Positions 37,388 through 47,819 of a stretch of 64,000 bases of DNA are shown one piece after another; the stretch's first letter is position 1, and each line of letters begins with the position of its first letter. The stretch comes from Toxonevra muliebris (Eukaryota > Arthropoda > Insecta > Diptera > Pallopteridae): contig OY829326.1 of the NCBI GenBank assembly GCA_963691655.1, forward strand, positions 78,361,235 to 78,425,234. The letters are read 5' to 3'. The position numbers and the translations under genes were made by a program. The notes beneath the pieces are model-generated. The model ran no database searches. It had not been told where the DNA came from and saw only the letters and a list, made by a program, of their open reading frames with translations.

Positions 37388-39009
37388 CAGCTACTCAGAC
37401 TCGAAGTGAGACACCGCGTATAACTGCGTTAAGCGTCAAAAATAAAATTCCTTGCTCCTGTTAAACATTTTTTTTATATGTATTATTTTAATAAACAAAA
37501 ACCAAAATGATAACATAACAAATAAAATTCAATCACAAATAGAAAAATTTCAGTGTTGCTTCATATTCATTTTTATGAACCCCACACTCAAAATGTAACA
37601 CCTGAAAGATCATAGGCAAATTTTGGAGAACGGAGACCATTTTCAATATTTCGTTGATTTGCCATTGCTTTCAATCACTGCTTGAAGATGTCGTGGCATG
37701 CTATGAACTAGTTTTTGGCAGAAAGAAGGCTCAATATTTTGCCATTTCTCTGCAACCGTTTTTTTTAAGGCAATTCAATTCTGCCCACAAGTTTTCTATA
37801 CCGGTAAGGTACAATGGCTGTGAGGGTATGGCAGGTACTTTAGGGCAATTATAAAGTAACCAGTTCCTTTTATTCCACAACTTATGTTTATCCTTGTAAA
37901 ATACAAAAGTGACTTATGCCAATCTTTTCACGAAGATTTCCTTTAAAATGTCAATATAATATTTTCCGTCCATTTTACATGTTTCAAATTGTATTTTGCC
38001 AACGCCTAATGCAGGCATATCTTAAGCACTCCTCCACCATGTTTAAACGTTTTCTTGATTCCTTTGTCCTCAAATTCCTTATCCGGCTTTTTCCAAGCAA
38101 ATCGCTTGCCTTTTCGGTCTCTCTATGAAGAGGGCCTTTGGGGAGAAAAAAAAATCACAATGAAAATAATAAATGCTTGAAAATCTAGTAAGCTTACTTT
38201 TGATCAAAACGCGGCATCTTTATTTTCGAGCTCCTTGGTGTATTCACATCTTAGCTGAATATTTACTTCCCATATCAAAAGTTTCCAAAGAGTGTCTCTA
38301 TCGTGCAAATCACCACTCCTTAAAAGTCGGCGCACTGTCTCCGGGTTCACGTCAATGTTCTTCCCGTCTTTCATTTTATTTTTAAGGTCTATGGCGGATA
38401 TTAGCGGACCGCTCTTAATTTCTTTTAGGACGAACATCTCGGTCTGTGTTTTCAACACAACCAGTTGCATATCTTTTTATGATATTAAACATGGTTGACT
38501 TGATTAACCTCTAGATTTAATTTTCATAGTCTCCTAAAAAACTATCATGGTTGACTTTTTGTTTACCAATTATATCACCGATTTTTCTAACCGACATGCC
38601 CTTTTTTTAAACTATTAACCACAATTTGTTGTTCTATAAGTGTAGTTTGATCTTTTGCCGACATAATGTAAAATAACTAACTCAACCTCATTACTATATT
38701 TGAAGATATAAATCGAAGCTACAAAAATTTGAGTATGCGAACTAAAATAGCGAGACTTTAACCAGACTTTATAACTGTCCCATTTTGAGTATGACCTACA
38801 TAAAATGGAGTGTACGTACAAATATTCGAGATTTTTGTTGTTGTGCCTGTCTTCAACTGAGTTTTTTATGTTTCTGGTTTCATATTTGTTCAGTAAAATA
38901 AAGTCTGTAATAAAAATACTTTTAATATAAACTAAGATTTTTATTTTCGAAACTCAACCCAATAATAGAACATTTTTACGCCGTGTCCCACTTGGAATGT
39001 GAGTAGCTG
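37388..39009 (-). mobile_element. Complete Tc1-like element, decayed (1622 bp)
   Basis: 27-bp inverted repeats (CAGCTACTCAGACTCGAAGT...) at 37388-37414 and 38983-39009, 23 of 27 matching, with TA at 37386-37387 and 39010-39011. A minus-strand transposase relic lies within. Different TIR family from the 28.9-kb element. Confidence 0.92.
37640..38470 (-). pseudogene. Tc1-like transposase relic
   Basis: The N-terminal part (38204-38470) reads EIKSGPLISAIDLKNKM then VNPETVRRLLRSGDLHDRD, the second helix-turn-helix and linker of Tc1-type transposases. Further on, mixed frames show GVGKIQF, DGKYYIDILK and TGIENLWAELN (near 37780), the last being the block that follows the third catalytic residue (usual form PDLNPIENLWAELK). 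The acidic residue itself is lost at this spot. Numerous stops. Confidence 0.82.
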
Positions 39010-39011
39010 TA

Positions 39012-40457
39012 TGTATTTCAAAGATATGTACGTAGGTACTTCGAATTTCACAGAAGGAAACTTAAACACAAAATTGAGAAAAGTCTTTTAAACTTTTTTG
39101 ATTTTGATTATTGACAATTCAAAAGTAAATTGTGTGAACACAAACCAATATGAAAAAATGTGTAGTGTATGTATGTGTGTGTGTTGGAAAATGCATAAAA
39201 AACTGTCATTGTTAGTTTCAGTTTTTTCGTTTTGCTGCTGGCAATGCGCAAGTTATTTATTGCCAGCATTGGCAATTTGATTTTCTCAACATTACTCCTG
39301 CTAGCGTATCCCGAAAGGGAATGTCATTCATGTGCAATAACATGTTTATTTGCATCAATAAAAAAAAATGTATATACATACATATGTAGATTTTCAGAAG
39401 TTTTATTGATTGAAAGTTATAATTTTTGTTCTGAATTCATATAGAAATTGAGAATTTGAAATCTGTCAACGTTCGCTTTCCATCCATTCGCATACATTAC
39501 TCATACATAGTAATTTAATTTCAATAAATATGAGTGGTAAATTTCTTTTGTCAAAATGAAATTCCTCATTTTTCTACCATATTTATGTACATTTCATCTT
39601 CCAGCACATTGATGCTACTACTAAAGAAAACCTCATAAACAACTTTGTAAACAATTATTAAAAAGGATGAGTTGAGTATGTTTGTCTTTTACTTAAGAAA
39701 ATTGTTCTTTTTATTAAAATTGCAGCAGCAACTCAGAAATGTGTAGTACATACTCATACTTAGGTAGTAAAAACTGTACAGATGTACACATTCTCGTATG
39801 CGTGTGTGTGTGTGTGTGTGTGCGTACACATTCTGGTACTTAAATGAAATGATTTTGATCTAAATGCAGCACATAAAATATTTTTATTACCTTCACATTA
39901 AAAATGTTCATGGAAGCATTATTAATTTTGCTCAAATGGAGTTTGCATGCATGTCTGCTGCAGAATTATGAATATGATAGATGAAACTCCAAGATGTCTT
40001 CAATGTAATTAAAAATATAAACTTTATAATACTTATTTATAGTACAAGTTGTATGCATTTGTGTGGTTTTACTTTTTCATTATGTACTATCCTTTTACAA
40101 TATTTACATAACACTGCACCCGAATGGGTTAAAAGAAAGAACGCATTCTCTTTTATACAAAGTTTTTAAGCATCTGAAGAATATTAAACTTACAAAGTTA
40201 GGGAAACAAAGAGACGAAAAAATGTTTGGGATCACGCTTCTCCCTTTAGAAACATATATATGTACCAACTTATTATTAAATTAAAAGAAAATTGAAAAAA
40301 TTAAGTGCATACAGTTACTCACAAAATTGATCACACAAAGGAACATTTTTAGCATACGATAAATAGCCAAAAATGGCGTCAAATCAAAAAGTAACAGCCA
40401 TAGTTAAGTTTCTATTCATTCCGATGAACTGGAAGTGGAAACCATTTTTGGAAATCA
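39012..40457. other. No gene seen
   Basis: AT-rich with a GT microsatellite at 39801; no recognisable coding or element ends. Confidence 0.55.
39801..39823. repeat. (GT)n microsatellite
   Basis: About eleven GT units. Confidence 0.9.
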
Positions 40458-40690
40458 GATAGGTTAGGTTTAGAAGGCGTTTGCAAATATATAAATATCT
40501 TAACTTCTACTCGGAGACTTATTGTCCCTTGTGATTACCCACAGTTCCACTTTCGTTATATCTGCTATACTTTTGGAGAAGCGCACCCCAAGCATTAGAG
40601 TCTGTTTGTTTGTGACCTTGGACATTGGCATAGGAAGTGAAGAATCGATTCCACCTCTCATGACAACTTATGCACAGTCTGAAATCAGAT
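40458..40690 (-). repeat. Dispersed-repeat fragment ending in CCTAACCTA
   Basis: The left edge, on the minus strand, ends AAACCTAACCTATCT, the same terminus as SINE family 1. The adjoining 200 bp (AATCGATTCCACCTCTCATG and neighbours) are unlike the SINE bodies and less AT-rich than the flanks. Probably a related element with a shared 3' end. Weak call. Confidence 0.35.
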
Positions 40691-40904
40691 AATATCTTCA
40701 GGTTTCAAAAAGGTATTGAAAATCTCGAAATTTTGACCATAAATTTCAATTCTTTTAAATTTTTCAGCCAAATATATTTTCAAATTCCACAGTTCTGTTA
40801 TTGGTTTTACAAATACTAACATACTGCAAAAATTATTTTTTAAATCAGATAATCTTACTTGGGGCATAAAAGCATAGAAATTACTTGGTTAAACGATGAT
40901 ATAC

Positions 40905-41110
40905 TCTCTTTCGCCATCGTCTCCCTCTTTATTTTTCTCTCTTCCTCTACTACTCCATTTCTACCTTTTTTTCCTCCTTCCTTCTTGTGACTCTCTATCT
41001 CTTTCTTCCTTTTTTCAAATCCTTCGCTCACTTCTTTTCGATACCCACTTTCTCTCCCCTTTTTTTCCTGCATTTATTTTTGTTCTGCGATTTTTAGTTT
41101 TTCCCTGTTC
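40905..41110. repeat. Polypyrimidine tract of about 200 bp
   Basis: The + strand is almost entirely C and T in runs (TCTCTCTTCCTCTACTACTC, CCTCCTTCCTTCTTG, CTTTCTCTCCCC). Both strands show open frames of 70-116 codons only because stops are rare in such sequence. Low-complexity, not a gene. Confidence 0.8.
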
Positions 41111-41389
41111 TCTCGCCATCTCTCATTTATCGCTAAAACCGCTTAGCGTTATAATCTTTTACGCTTACGGATCCTTTGTTTTGAGAAAAAAATCAAAGTT
41201 TATTTCAATGGTTTCCATTTACTTCGTTGATGAATCTGATTCTTAAAAGGTTTTTATAAATAACAGGGTTCGGAGATTGAAGTGCTCCCAATTCGAAAGG
41301 CTATAACTTTCAGATCAATGAACAGTTTTTATTACATATGCAGCAAAAATTATTAAAAATAATTGAGTTTAAAAAAGTCATTTCAGATT

Positions 41390-42681
41390 TTCGATATGAC
41401 CTCTTTTAGCTTTGATTATACGGTCAAAGCGAAAACGATATTTGTCCACTGGTCACTCGCGTACAAGCGCTTCAACTCTATGTAGCCATTGCTGTTTCTG
41501 CTTCGGCTTAAGATTATGTGCCTTTTGGATCTTGTAAAGATTTACTACGAGATTGTTTTTTAATATCTTACGCAGCAGACATTTTTCTTGCACACTGCTT
41601 TGGATTTGGTCGAATTCTGGCTTTCACTTTTTGAACTATTTCTGTTGAATTTGCTCTTTTTTTTCGTCCGCCACCACAACGATTCGTAGTGCTGCAAGTA
41701 TTATTATACCGATTTACGGTTCGACATACAAAAATTTTATTAACATTTAAATGATTTAGCTTTCTAACAATAGCTGGTTGTAACCAGGGATGAAAATTAC
41801 AAATTTCAAATTGTACCTAATGTACCAAAAACGTTGTAAGAAATTTAATTTTCATTTAAAAGTTAACAATTAAAAAGTAAATAAAACATGAAAACGATAT
41901 TCGCTATATATAAATAAGGTTAAATTAAATTGGTCATAAAAAATAACATTTTAGGGCACAACAAATCGGAAATTAAGAGAGGAGAAAAGTTTTCAGTCAT
42001 CTAATCAAAGGGAAACAAACTTTTAAATCTGATAATATTCGTCATGAAAGTTCCGGAATTTTTATCATAATTTTAGATTTTTCAAAAATTTGTAGCCAAG
42101 ATTTGTTTCAAAGCTTAAAGCTCTGTTATTATTGTTTATAAAAGGAAATATACATAATGCAAAAATAATTTTTGAAATCGGATAATATTTATGAGTAGGT
42201 TCAAAGTCAGAAGAAGGTTACATTTCATAAAATTTTTGCTAAATCTCAAAAATCTTCTTATGACTTTGGCTTTTTTTTGCCAAAAAACTTTATTCGATTT
42301 GGAAAATTATTTTTGCAATATTTTTCCCTTTATAAACTGCAATATCAGAGCTGCCAGCTTTAAAGTTAAGCAATACAGTACAGATTAAGTAGATTATTAT
42401 TACAAAATTTTTTTTTTTTTTTTGTATTTAAGTGTTAAATTTATTTTGGCCAATGACAAATTGTACCTAAAATGTTCTAATTGTACCTAATGTACCTTGT
42501 AGTTCGAAAAAGTCGGAAAAAGGTACAATTGTACCTACTTTTTCATCATTGGTTGTAGTTTGTCTGCTAAATGAAGCGTTATCACTCTATCATGTTTGAG
42601 TTCCTTACTTAAGAAATTTTTTCTGCAGAACTTAGATTCAAATGCTTTTGTAAACTGGTAAACAATGGAATGTGTTGTCAT
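41390..42681 (-). pseudogene. IS630/Tc1-like transposase, interrupted by a MITE
   Basis: The minus-strand frame begins near ATG 42681 (MTTHSIVYQFTKAFE) and reads HDRVITLHLADKLQ up to the MITE at 42552. It resumes on the other side with PAIVRKLNHLNVNKIFVCRT, VNRYNNT, then GGGRKKRANST (GRPR-type hinge) and EIVQKVKARIRPNPKQCARK (second helix-turn-helix). Stops appear after this. The catalytic part is missing apart from a trace of IVF near 41420. The seamless frame on both sides of the MITE shows the order of events. Confidence 0.85.
41785..42551. mobile_element. hAT-like MITE inserted in the transposase (767 bp)
   Basis: Target duplication GTTGTAAC (41777-41784) and GTTGTAGT (42552-42559), 6 of 8 matching. 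Termini CAGGGATGAAAA and, complement, CAATGATGAAAA. Repeated subterminal TTGTACCTAATGTACC motifs (41814, 42478) and a poly-T run (42406-42422). No coding capacity. Confidence 0.8.
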
Positions 42682-42797
42682 CGTACCAAATTTAAGTGCG
42701 TTTGCACTGAAAGCTCGACTGCTGTGGAAAATTGAATTTGGGAACACTTCAATCTCGGCACTCTGTATATGTTATTGTTATCAGGGACTTGGAATTT

Positions 42798-43472
42798 CAG
42801 GATTGCCAACTCGGGGGAAATTCCCCCATTTCGGGGGAATGGCGAAACTCTGGGGTAACGGGGAATGACTCAAATATTTGGGGGAATTTTAAAACAATGT
42901 TTTTTGAATTGCATAAAATGCATAAAATTGATCAAAATTTGATTAAATAATAGTGGCACAAATTAAAAACAAATGAATTGCATCCATTTGAAATTGGACG
43001 GCCATCATTTTTAGAGTTGAGTATCGACAAATAAACAATAAATAAAGTCATTTCAAATTTCGATGTCATTTCCTTAAAATATAATCGAAACATCGCATAC
43101 AATCGAATACAAACTTAAAAATGAGATATCTCTTGATTTTGACCTAATCTTTAAAAACGGAGAGAGAAACAAAGCTTTACAAATAGAACACTTGCAAAAT
43201 TTACACAAAATATGTACGACCATAAAAGTGGCTAATTGTTTTGTTTGCCAACTTCTTATTTTACTACATGTATATATTTATTTTATACAAATTTTATATG
43301 AATTGTTTATTAAATTTTTATTTTATTCAAATAAATTGTGGCTGGCTATGGCGTAAGTTTGAAAAAAAAGTATTTTTTTTAAAAGAAAAACGAAATTGGG
43401 GGAATTTGACATGAAATGGTGGAGAAAATATTGGAAAATGGGGGAATGGGGAAAAAAGAGTTGGCAGCCCTG
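42798..43472. mobile_element. hAT-like MITE, GCCAACTC family, copy 1
   Basis: Termini CAGGATTGCCAACTC (42798-42812) and the complement of CAGGGCTGCCAACTC (43458-43472). G-rich subterminal blocks (CGGGGGAATTTCCCC-like on both sides). The family is shared with 44921-45654. An 8-bp duplication is not visible here (TGGAATTT against CATAGAAT), so it has decayed or the ends differ. Confidence 0.75.
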
Positions 43473-44002
43473 CATAGAATCGACCTGCTAAGTTATATAT
43501 TTAACTTTTATGTTTTTGGTGACCCCTAGTGAAATTTTCTGGCAAATATTTTTGTGGAATCCTTAAATGTGTCTTTTGAAAGGACTTTTCAGGTTTTCAT
43601 AAAAAAGGGATCAAATTGTCCCATGAAAAGGGGAACCAAAGAGTTAAAATGTTCTACGGAAATGGTCCTTGTAAAATTCTACTGTACAACTTCACCGATA
43701 AGATTTTTCTCAGACATCAATTTATAACACTTTTTGCACTTAGTATTCAGCTCCCTTTGACAAAATAAGAAGACTTTAACCCACTGTCAAAAAAAACTGA
43801 GACGTGCTGGCCTATAGGTTTTACACAAATATACAACATACCTTTTGAGAATTATAGGGTGGCTATTCTGTTGCAACCAAAAAGTCTTAATTTTTTGGGC
43901 TGTGTAATTATCCAATTTTATTGCTTCTATATTTCTTTGATTTATAGTATAACAGTATCTTGAACGACCTCAATCTTATATTGAATATTTTTTGTTTTAC
44001 AG

Positions 44003-44144
44003 AAACTACAGAAAAATGTCTGCAGCAGAAAGGCTGCCTAACAAACCATATCAGTTTCATATCAATTGAACTAACGAAAAGGAAATTTTAAAAATCATAT
44101 CTACGAATACATTTGTCAAAAAAGAAAAAACACACAAATCCAAA
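44003..44144 (+). other. Syn1: Syn1 5' untranslated part of first coding exon
   Basis: A pyrimidine-rich tract ending TTTTGTTTTACAG places a splice acceptor AG at 44001-44002, so this leader is probably spliced to an upstream non-coding exon that I cannot locate. It holds an upstream ORF at 44016-44069 (ATG, 17 codons, TGA) out of frame with the main start. The main ATG is in the context CAAAATGG, a good fly initiation context, while the upstream ATG is in AAAAATGT. Inference from sequence only; a transcription start inside this block is not excluded. Confidence 0.5.
44016..44069 (+). other. Upstream ORF in Syn1 leader
   Basis: ATG at 44016 opens 17 codons (Met-Ser-Ala-Ala-Glu-Arg...) and stops at TGA 44067-44069, 75 nt before the Syn1 start. 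A short uORF in a leader commonly lowers translation of the main frame. No homology is claimed for the peptide. Confidence 0.45.
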
Positions 44145-44380
44145 ATGGTGGAATCATCAAGTGTTGGACGTCCTTTGACTACCAATCCACAACAACCAAT
44201 TCCACAACATTCACACTCACCATCCGGTATGCGATGTGGAACCCTAGAGACACGTGTACGTGGTGCATGGTATCGCGTTATGGTGACGCTTGAAACGGAC
44301 TTTCTAGCTATCAGTTTGGATGAATCATGTGACGCCACAATGACCGTAGATCAATCAACTACGTTAAATGGGACGCTAGG
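44145..44380 (+). CDS. Syn1: Syn1 (beta-syntrophin-like), first coding exon
   Basis: Syntrophins are cytoplasmic adaptor proteins of the dystrophin complex. They bind dystrophin or dystrobrevin and tether channels and signalling proteins through a PDZ domain inserted into a split PH domain. This exon starts at the ATG at 44145 and encodes 78 codons plus 2 nt. Residues about 30-60 contain the pattern GxLETRVRGAWYRVMVTLE followed by FLAISLDE, which is the first beta strands of syntrophin PH1. Residues 1-29 are a Pro/Gln/His/Ser-rich leader. The exon ends at a strong donor (AGG|GTAAGC, GT at 44381). The first ATG of the exon is not used: a 17-codon upstream ORF lies at 44016-44069. The start is chosen because the frame is open from 44145 and joins the next exon in phase. 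Identification rests on the PDZ exon downstream and on this half-PH pattern. Confidence 0.85.
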
Positions 44381-44443
44381 GTAAGCAATCAGTGAAGGTA
44401 ATGACTAAGTTATTTATGTATTTTTTTTCTTTCTTTATTTTAG

Positions 44444-44630
44444 AAGTAATCATAGCGGTCATAATGGTTCAATACCAACGTCAGCTTCTATGCAAGGCAT
44501 GGGCGCGGCCGCATCCACATCCGAAGTGGACTGCACTGATAATGGTGAACATATGCTGAATAATAATACAATGGATAATGGCATGGATATGTGTGATGTA
44601 CCTGATCATGTGGCAAATCAAAAGAGACAT
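44444..44630 (+). CDS. Syn1: Syn1, second coding exon (PH-PDZ linker)
   Basis: A 63-bp intron (44381-44443, GT...AG, pyrimidine-rich acceptor) separates this from the first coding exon; such short introns are normal in flies. Two carried bases plus 187 nt give 63 codons and end in phase 0 at the donor GTAAGC (44631). The peptide is Ser/Asn/Met-rich and low in complexity, with an acidic stretch, and ends in VANQKRH immediately before the PDZ domain. The linker has no recognisable domain; in syntrophins this stretch is the variable insert between the PH1 N-half and the PDZ. Assignment depends on splice phase and on continuity with the PDZ exon. Confidence 0.85.
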
Positions 44631-47169
44631 GTAAGCTATTAAACAAGATGATAAAAAATATTTTTGGGTTTTCTTTATGGACCCAAAATCAGCGACAAAA
44701 CAAAACAAAGAATTTGTGTAAATATCAGACCACAAAAGACTTTTTTTAGGGAATAAAAACTGAAAGCCTTTATTAAACAAATAAATATAGTACAAACATC
44801 TTCAAAAAATAAATTTCGGAACCCTGCTAGCGATGGCAAGTATTGACAGATGGCAATCCGAGAGAAGCTTTGATGGTTGTAAAGTAGCTGAATATGTGGT
44901 CCAAAAAATAGTGTTCCAATCAGAGATGCCAACTCATTTTTTCTCTCTCCCCGATAACCCTCGAGAAATTTCCCGATTTTCGATCGAATTCCCCGCATTG
45001 ATATAATTTCATATTATAAAAGCGCTACACGCACTTCCCTATAAACATTTTACAAAAACGAAATTGACCTCAGTGAGTGTTATTTTAAAGTAACCCTGAA
45101 CTTTCTCGGTCCAAAACTTAACAAATTTTTATGGAACTGGTAGATTAATAGAAATGTATTTTCTGACTCTGGAATTCTTAGCATATAAACTTCAGCCCAC
45201 TTTTGGACATCAAAGTTCTCAAAGGAGAAGACATGTGATATCTTTTGACTCAAATGAAAAATGGCAAAAACTTTGTTTTGAGAAAAACGAGTTCAAAGTT
45301 TTGACTATCGGTTTTTAACATATAAAATATACTTCATTTTCTTTATGATGGCTGACCGTAATTTGTAAGCTTACAGATTAGTCAGCAATGATTAAGAGTT
45401 TATCAAGAGGTGCTGGACGAAGGCATAGCTAAGCCTTTCTGAACGGCCGAAAGGGAAGTCAAATAGCCGCGCGACTGTTCTGGCTTGAAAAGTTAAAAGT
45501 TTTACATTACATACAAAAAATATTCTACAGACTTTAATTACTAAAAGGTGAACGACTTCAAATTTCCCGCAAAAAACAGCTCATTCCCCGATTTCCCGCA
45601 TAAAGTAAAATTTCCCGAAAAATTCGGGGAAATCCCCGCAAGTTGGCATCGCTGGTTCCAATATATTTTAAATTTTAAGCGATCTTCAAATCTTTTTTTT
45701 ATTAGCTTCTTTTCGTGGGCACTTGAAACAAATGGCTGCGGGCTGCGCAAATTTTCAAACGCGAAATTCGCGATGAAAAATATTGCGAAAATTTTTACTT
45801 GCGATTTTTTCATACTAAAAATAGTTTTAGTACTCTGATCTTTCTTATGTGCATAAGTCACTTCCGAATACTCATACTCGCAATTTCGCAGATGGTCTGA
45901 AAATTTAGCCAAATCATGCTTAAGTCAAGTACTTGAAAAGGGTTCGTGCTTTAACATGGAAATCGAGATATGCCTTTTGTAAACTAAAAAAAAGCTAGTT
46001 TTTGGCTAAAAATTCACCATGTCAAGTTTAATTAAGATTGCTGAATGCGTTGTCAGTTACTTCTCAAGATTATATTTTTACTAAACTTTCTTTGTGTAAA
46101 ATTTCATGGAGATTGCCCCATTATTACTTAAGGCATAGTATCGGACACCACTAGGACCCCAAATATGGATCCAGTAAACAGTTGAATATCGAAATCAACA
46201 CCTCATAAAACATCTAAACTGTTGCGACACACGAAAAGTATGCCAAATACATTTCAACAAACCCCCATTTCGAAGTTTGTTTGAAACCATCGACGGTCTT
46301 GCTTCGGATCCAAAATCTTACACAGAGAGATTGCGATGACAGAAACTGCTGAACGCTTAATATAAAGCAGTCAAAAGCAATCTATCTGACTTGGATTCTG
46401 AAAGTCTAAGTAAAGAGCAAAGGTACTTACTCGATAAATCCCGAGCAAATTGCCTCTTCGATCTCCGATGCGGAAACCCAGGTAAGATTGACAAGATGGC
46501 TTACCACTGCAAACTAAGTGTTGAAATCTTATGTTTCTACACGCAAACCATCAATTAAGTTCAATACATTGTTAAGCCCATACTTACAGTTTATGCCCCA
46601 TGTGCTTTAAGATCAGAAACAATAAATCGATCAAGGACACTTCCAGACATCCATTTGACACCATTTAGCGATTTGCATATCGCAAATGTTACGAATCGCC
46701 AGATTCAGGATTTTGAAGTCAAAGCAAAAGGCTCGCTCTAAGTTATAAGAAAGTTATTTGCAGATTTATTGCATTATTTGGATTTGGCTCGTCGGTTATA
46801 CTTTTGGATTTAGATACTAAGTATTTTAGAGTACAAATTAGAGCTTTAGAGTGATGAAGTGAATATGTAAATCAACGTATTTGACCGAAATTCCGATTTT
46901 TTTTTTCGTAGATTTGAGACAGAAGATACTGCTTCCGCAAGTTGGCATTTTGTGCACGCACTTTTGGCATGGATGCGAAAATTGCGTTAAATGCTATTAG
47001 TTAGCCAGCCATTAATCAAAGAACCAATGAGTTTTGCACCCATACTACTTGCTGAAGCTGATCACTTTTGCCTTGCTTTCACTTTTCCAAAAATTCTTTT
47101 ACAACATTAAAAAAATCTTTACCATTAGACCAATTAAATTTAAAAAAAACCATTTCAATTATATTCCAG
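44631..47169 (+). other. Syn1: Syn1 coding intron 2
   Basis: 2539-nt intron between linker and PDZ exons (GTAAGC...CCAG). It contains a hAT-type MITE at 44921-45654. The rest is AT-rich. I recognise no exon in 45663-47169; 46140-46750 is slightly less AT-rich but broken by stops in all frames I checked. Confidence 0.75.
44921..45654. mobile_element. hAT-like MITE, GCCAACTC family, copy 2 (in Syn1 intron)
   Basis: Perfect 8-bp target duplication GTTCCAAT at 44913-44920 and 45655-45662. Termini CAGAGATGCCAACT and, complement, CAGCGATGCCAACT, 13 of 14 matching. Subterminal CCCCGA/TTTCCCG motifs are repeated at both ends. 734 bp, non-coding, inside the second Syn1 coding intron, and older than or neutral to splicing. 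Confidence 0.92.
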
Positions 47170-47404
47170 GTACGAATAATAAAATCGGACAACAATGGTC
47201 TCGGTATATCGATTAAAGGTGGTCGGGAAAATCGTATGCCCATACTTATATCGAAAATATTTCGAGGCATGGCAGCGGATCAGGCAAAAGGGCTTTATGT
47301 TGGCGATGCCATTCTAACGGTAAATGGCGAAGAGCTGCGTGAGGCGACACATGATGAAGCAGTGCGAGCATTAAAACGTGCCGGACGCGTTGTAGACTTA
47401 GAAG
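47170..47404 (+). CDS. Syn1: Syn1, PDZ-domain exon
   Basis: The exon begins after TATATTCCAG (AG at 47168-47169) and ends at GAAG|GTAAGT (donor GT at 47405). It encodes residues 142-219 of the spliced protein plus 1 nt. It reads [18 protein letters not shown], with the carboxylate-binding loop GLGI at residues 151-154. It continues through [39 protein letters not shown] and RVVDLE, which is the syntrophin PDZ almost to its last strand. This sequence is very close to the Drosophila Syn1 PDZ as I remember it. The following residues (expected V-K-F-L-R-E) must come from an exon outside what I can find. The frame happens to stay open for 118 codons past the donor, to a stop at 47760. Confidence 0.95.
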
Positions 47405-47589
47405 GTAAGTACCCAAAAGTAGAATCCAGAGTACGCAGATTAAAGAGCGAATATTTGTATCGCAAATCAACAAAGCAAAAACCCCAAATGCAAAATCCTT
47501 TTAAACAAAAAGTTCTTCTAAATAATAAAAAGCGCTCGTCTACAATTTCATGCTCCAATTCAGTTTTTAAATGCTCTATATGCTTCCCG

Positions 47590-47626
47590 CATACACATAC
47601 ACACACACGCACACAGACACACCTCC
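47590..47626. repeat. (CA)n microsatellite in Syn1 intron 3
   Basis: CA-rich tract with interruptions, 190 bp past the PDZ exon donor. Confidence 0.8.
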
Positions 47627-47819
47627 ACCTCAACTCTACCACCAGGCAACAGCAATCAGTGCATTGGGCATTTGCTGCAACTATTTTATTGCCACTGCCA
47701 TCATCGTCTGTCAACATAGCAATAAAAACGGAGCTGCAGGAAACATGTGTGTGTGCATGAGCGTGTGTATGTGTGAGTTGACCCGCTGGTATTCTGTAAT
47801 TTTCACTTGAATTTACAAT

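Larger units (their letters stand above)
41264..42765 (-). mobile_element. IS630/Tc1-like element split by a hAT MITE
   Basis: Inverted termini CAGGGTTCGGAGATTGAAGT... (41264-41291) and, complement from 42765, CAGAGTGCCGAGATTGAAGT..., 24 of 28 matching. TA follows the right end; at the left TA is one base away. Without the nested MITE (41785-42551) the element is about 735 bp, so it is internally deleted as well. Confidence 0.85.

Noticed and set aside
40855..41246. Two overlapping long frames on opposite strands
   Set aside because: A polypyrimidine/polypurine tract lacks stop codons; both frames are low-complexity.
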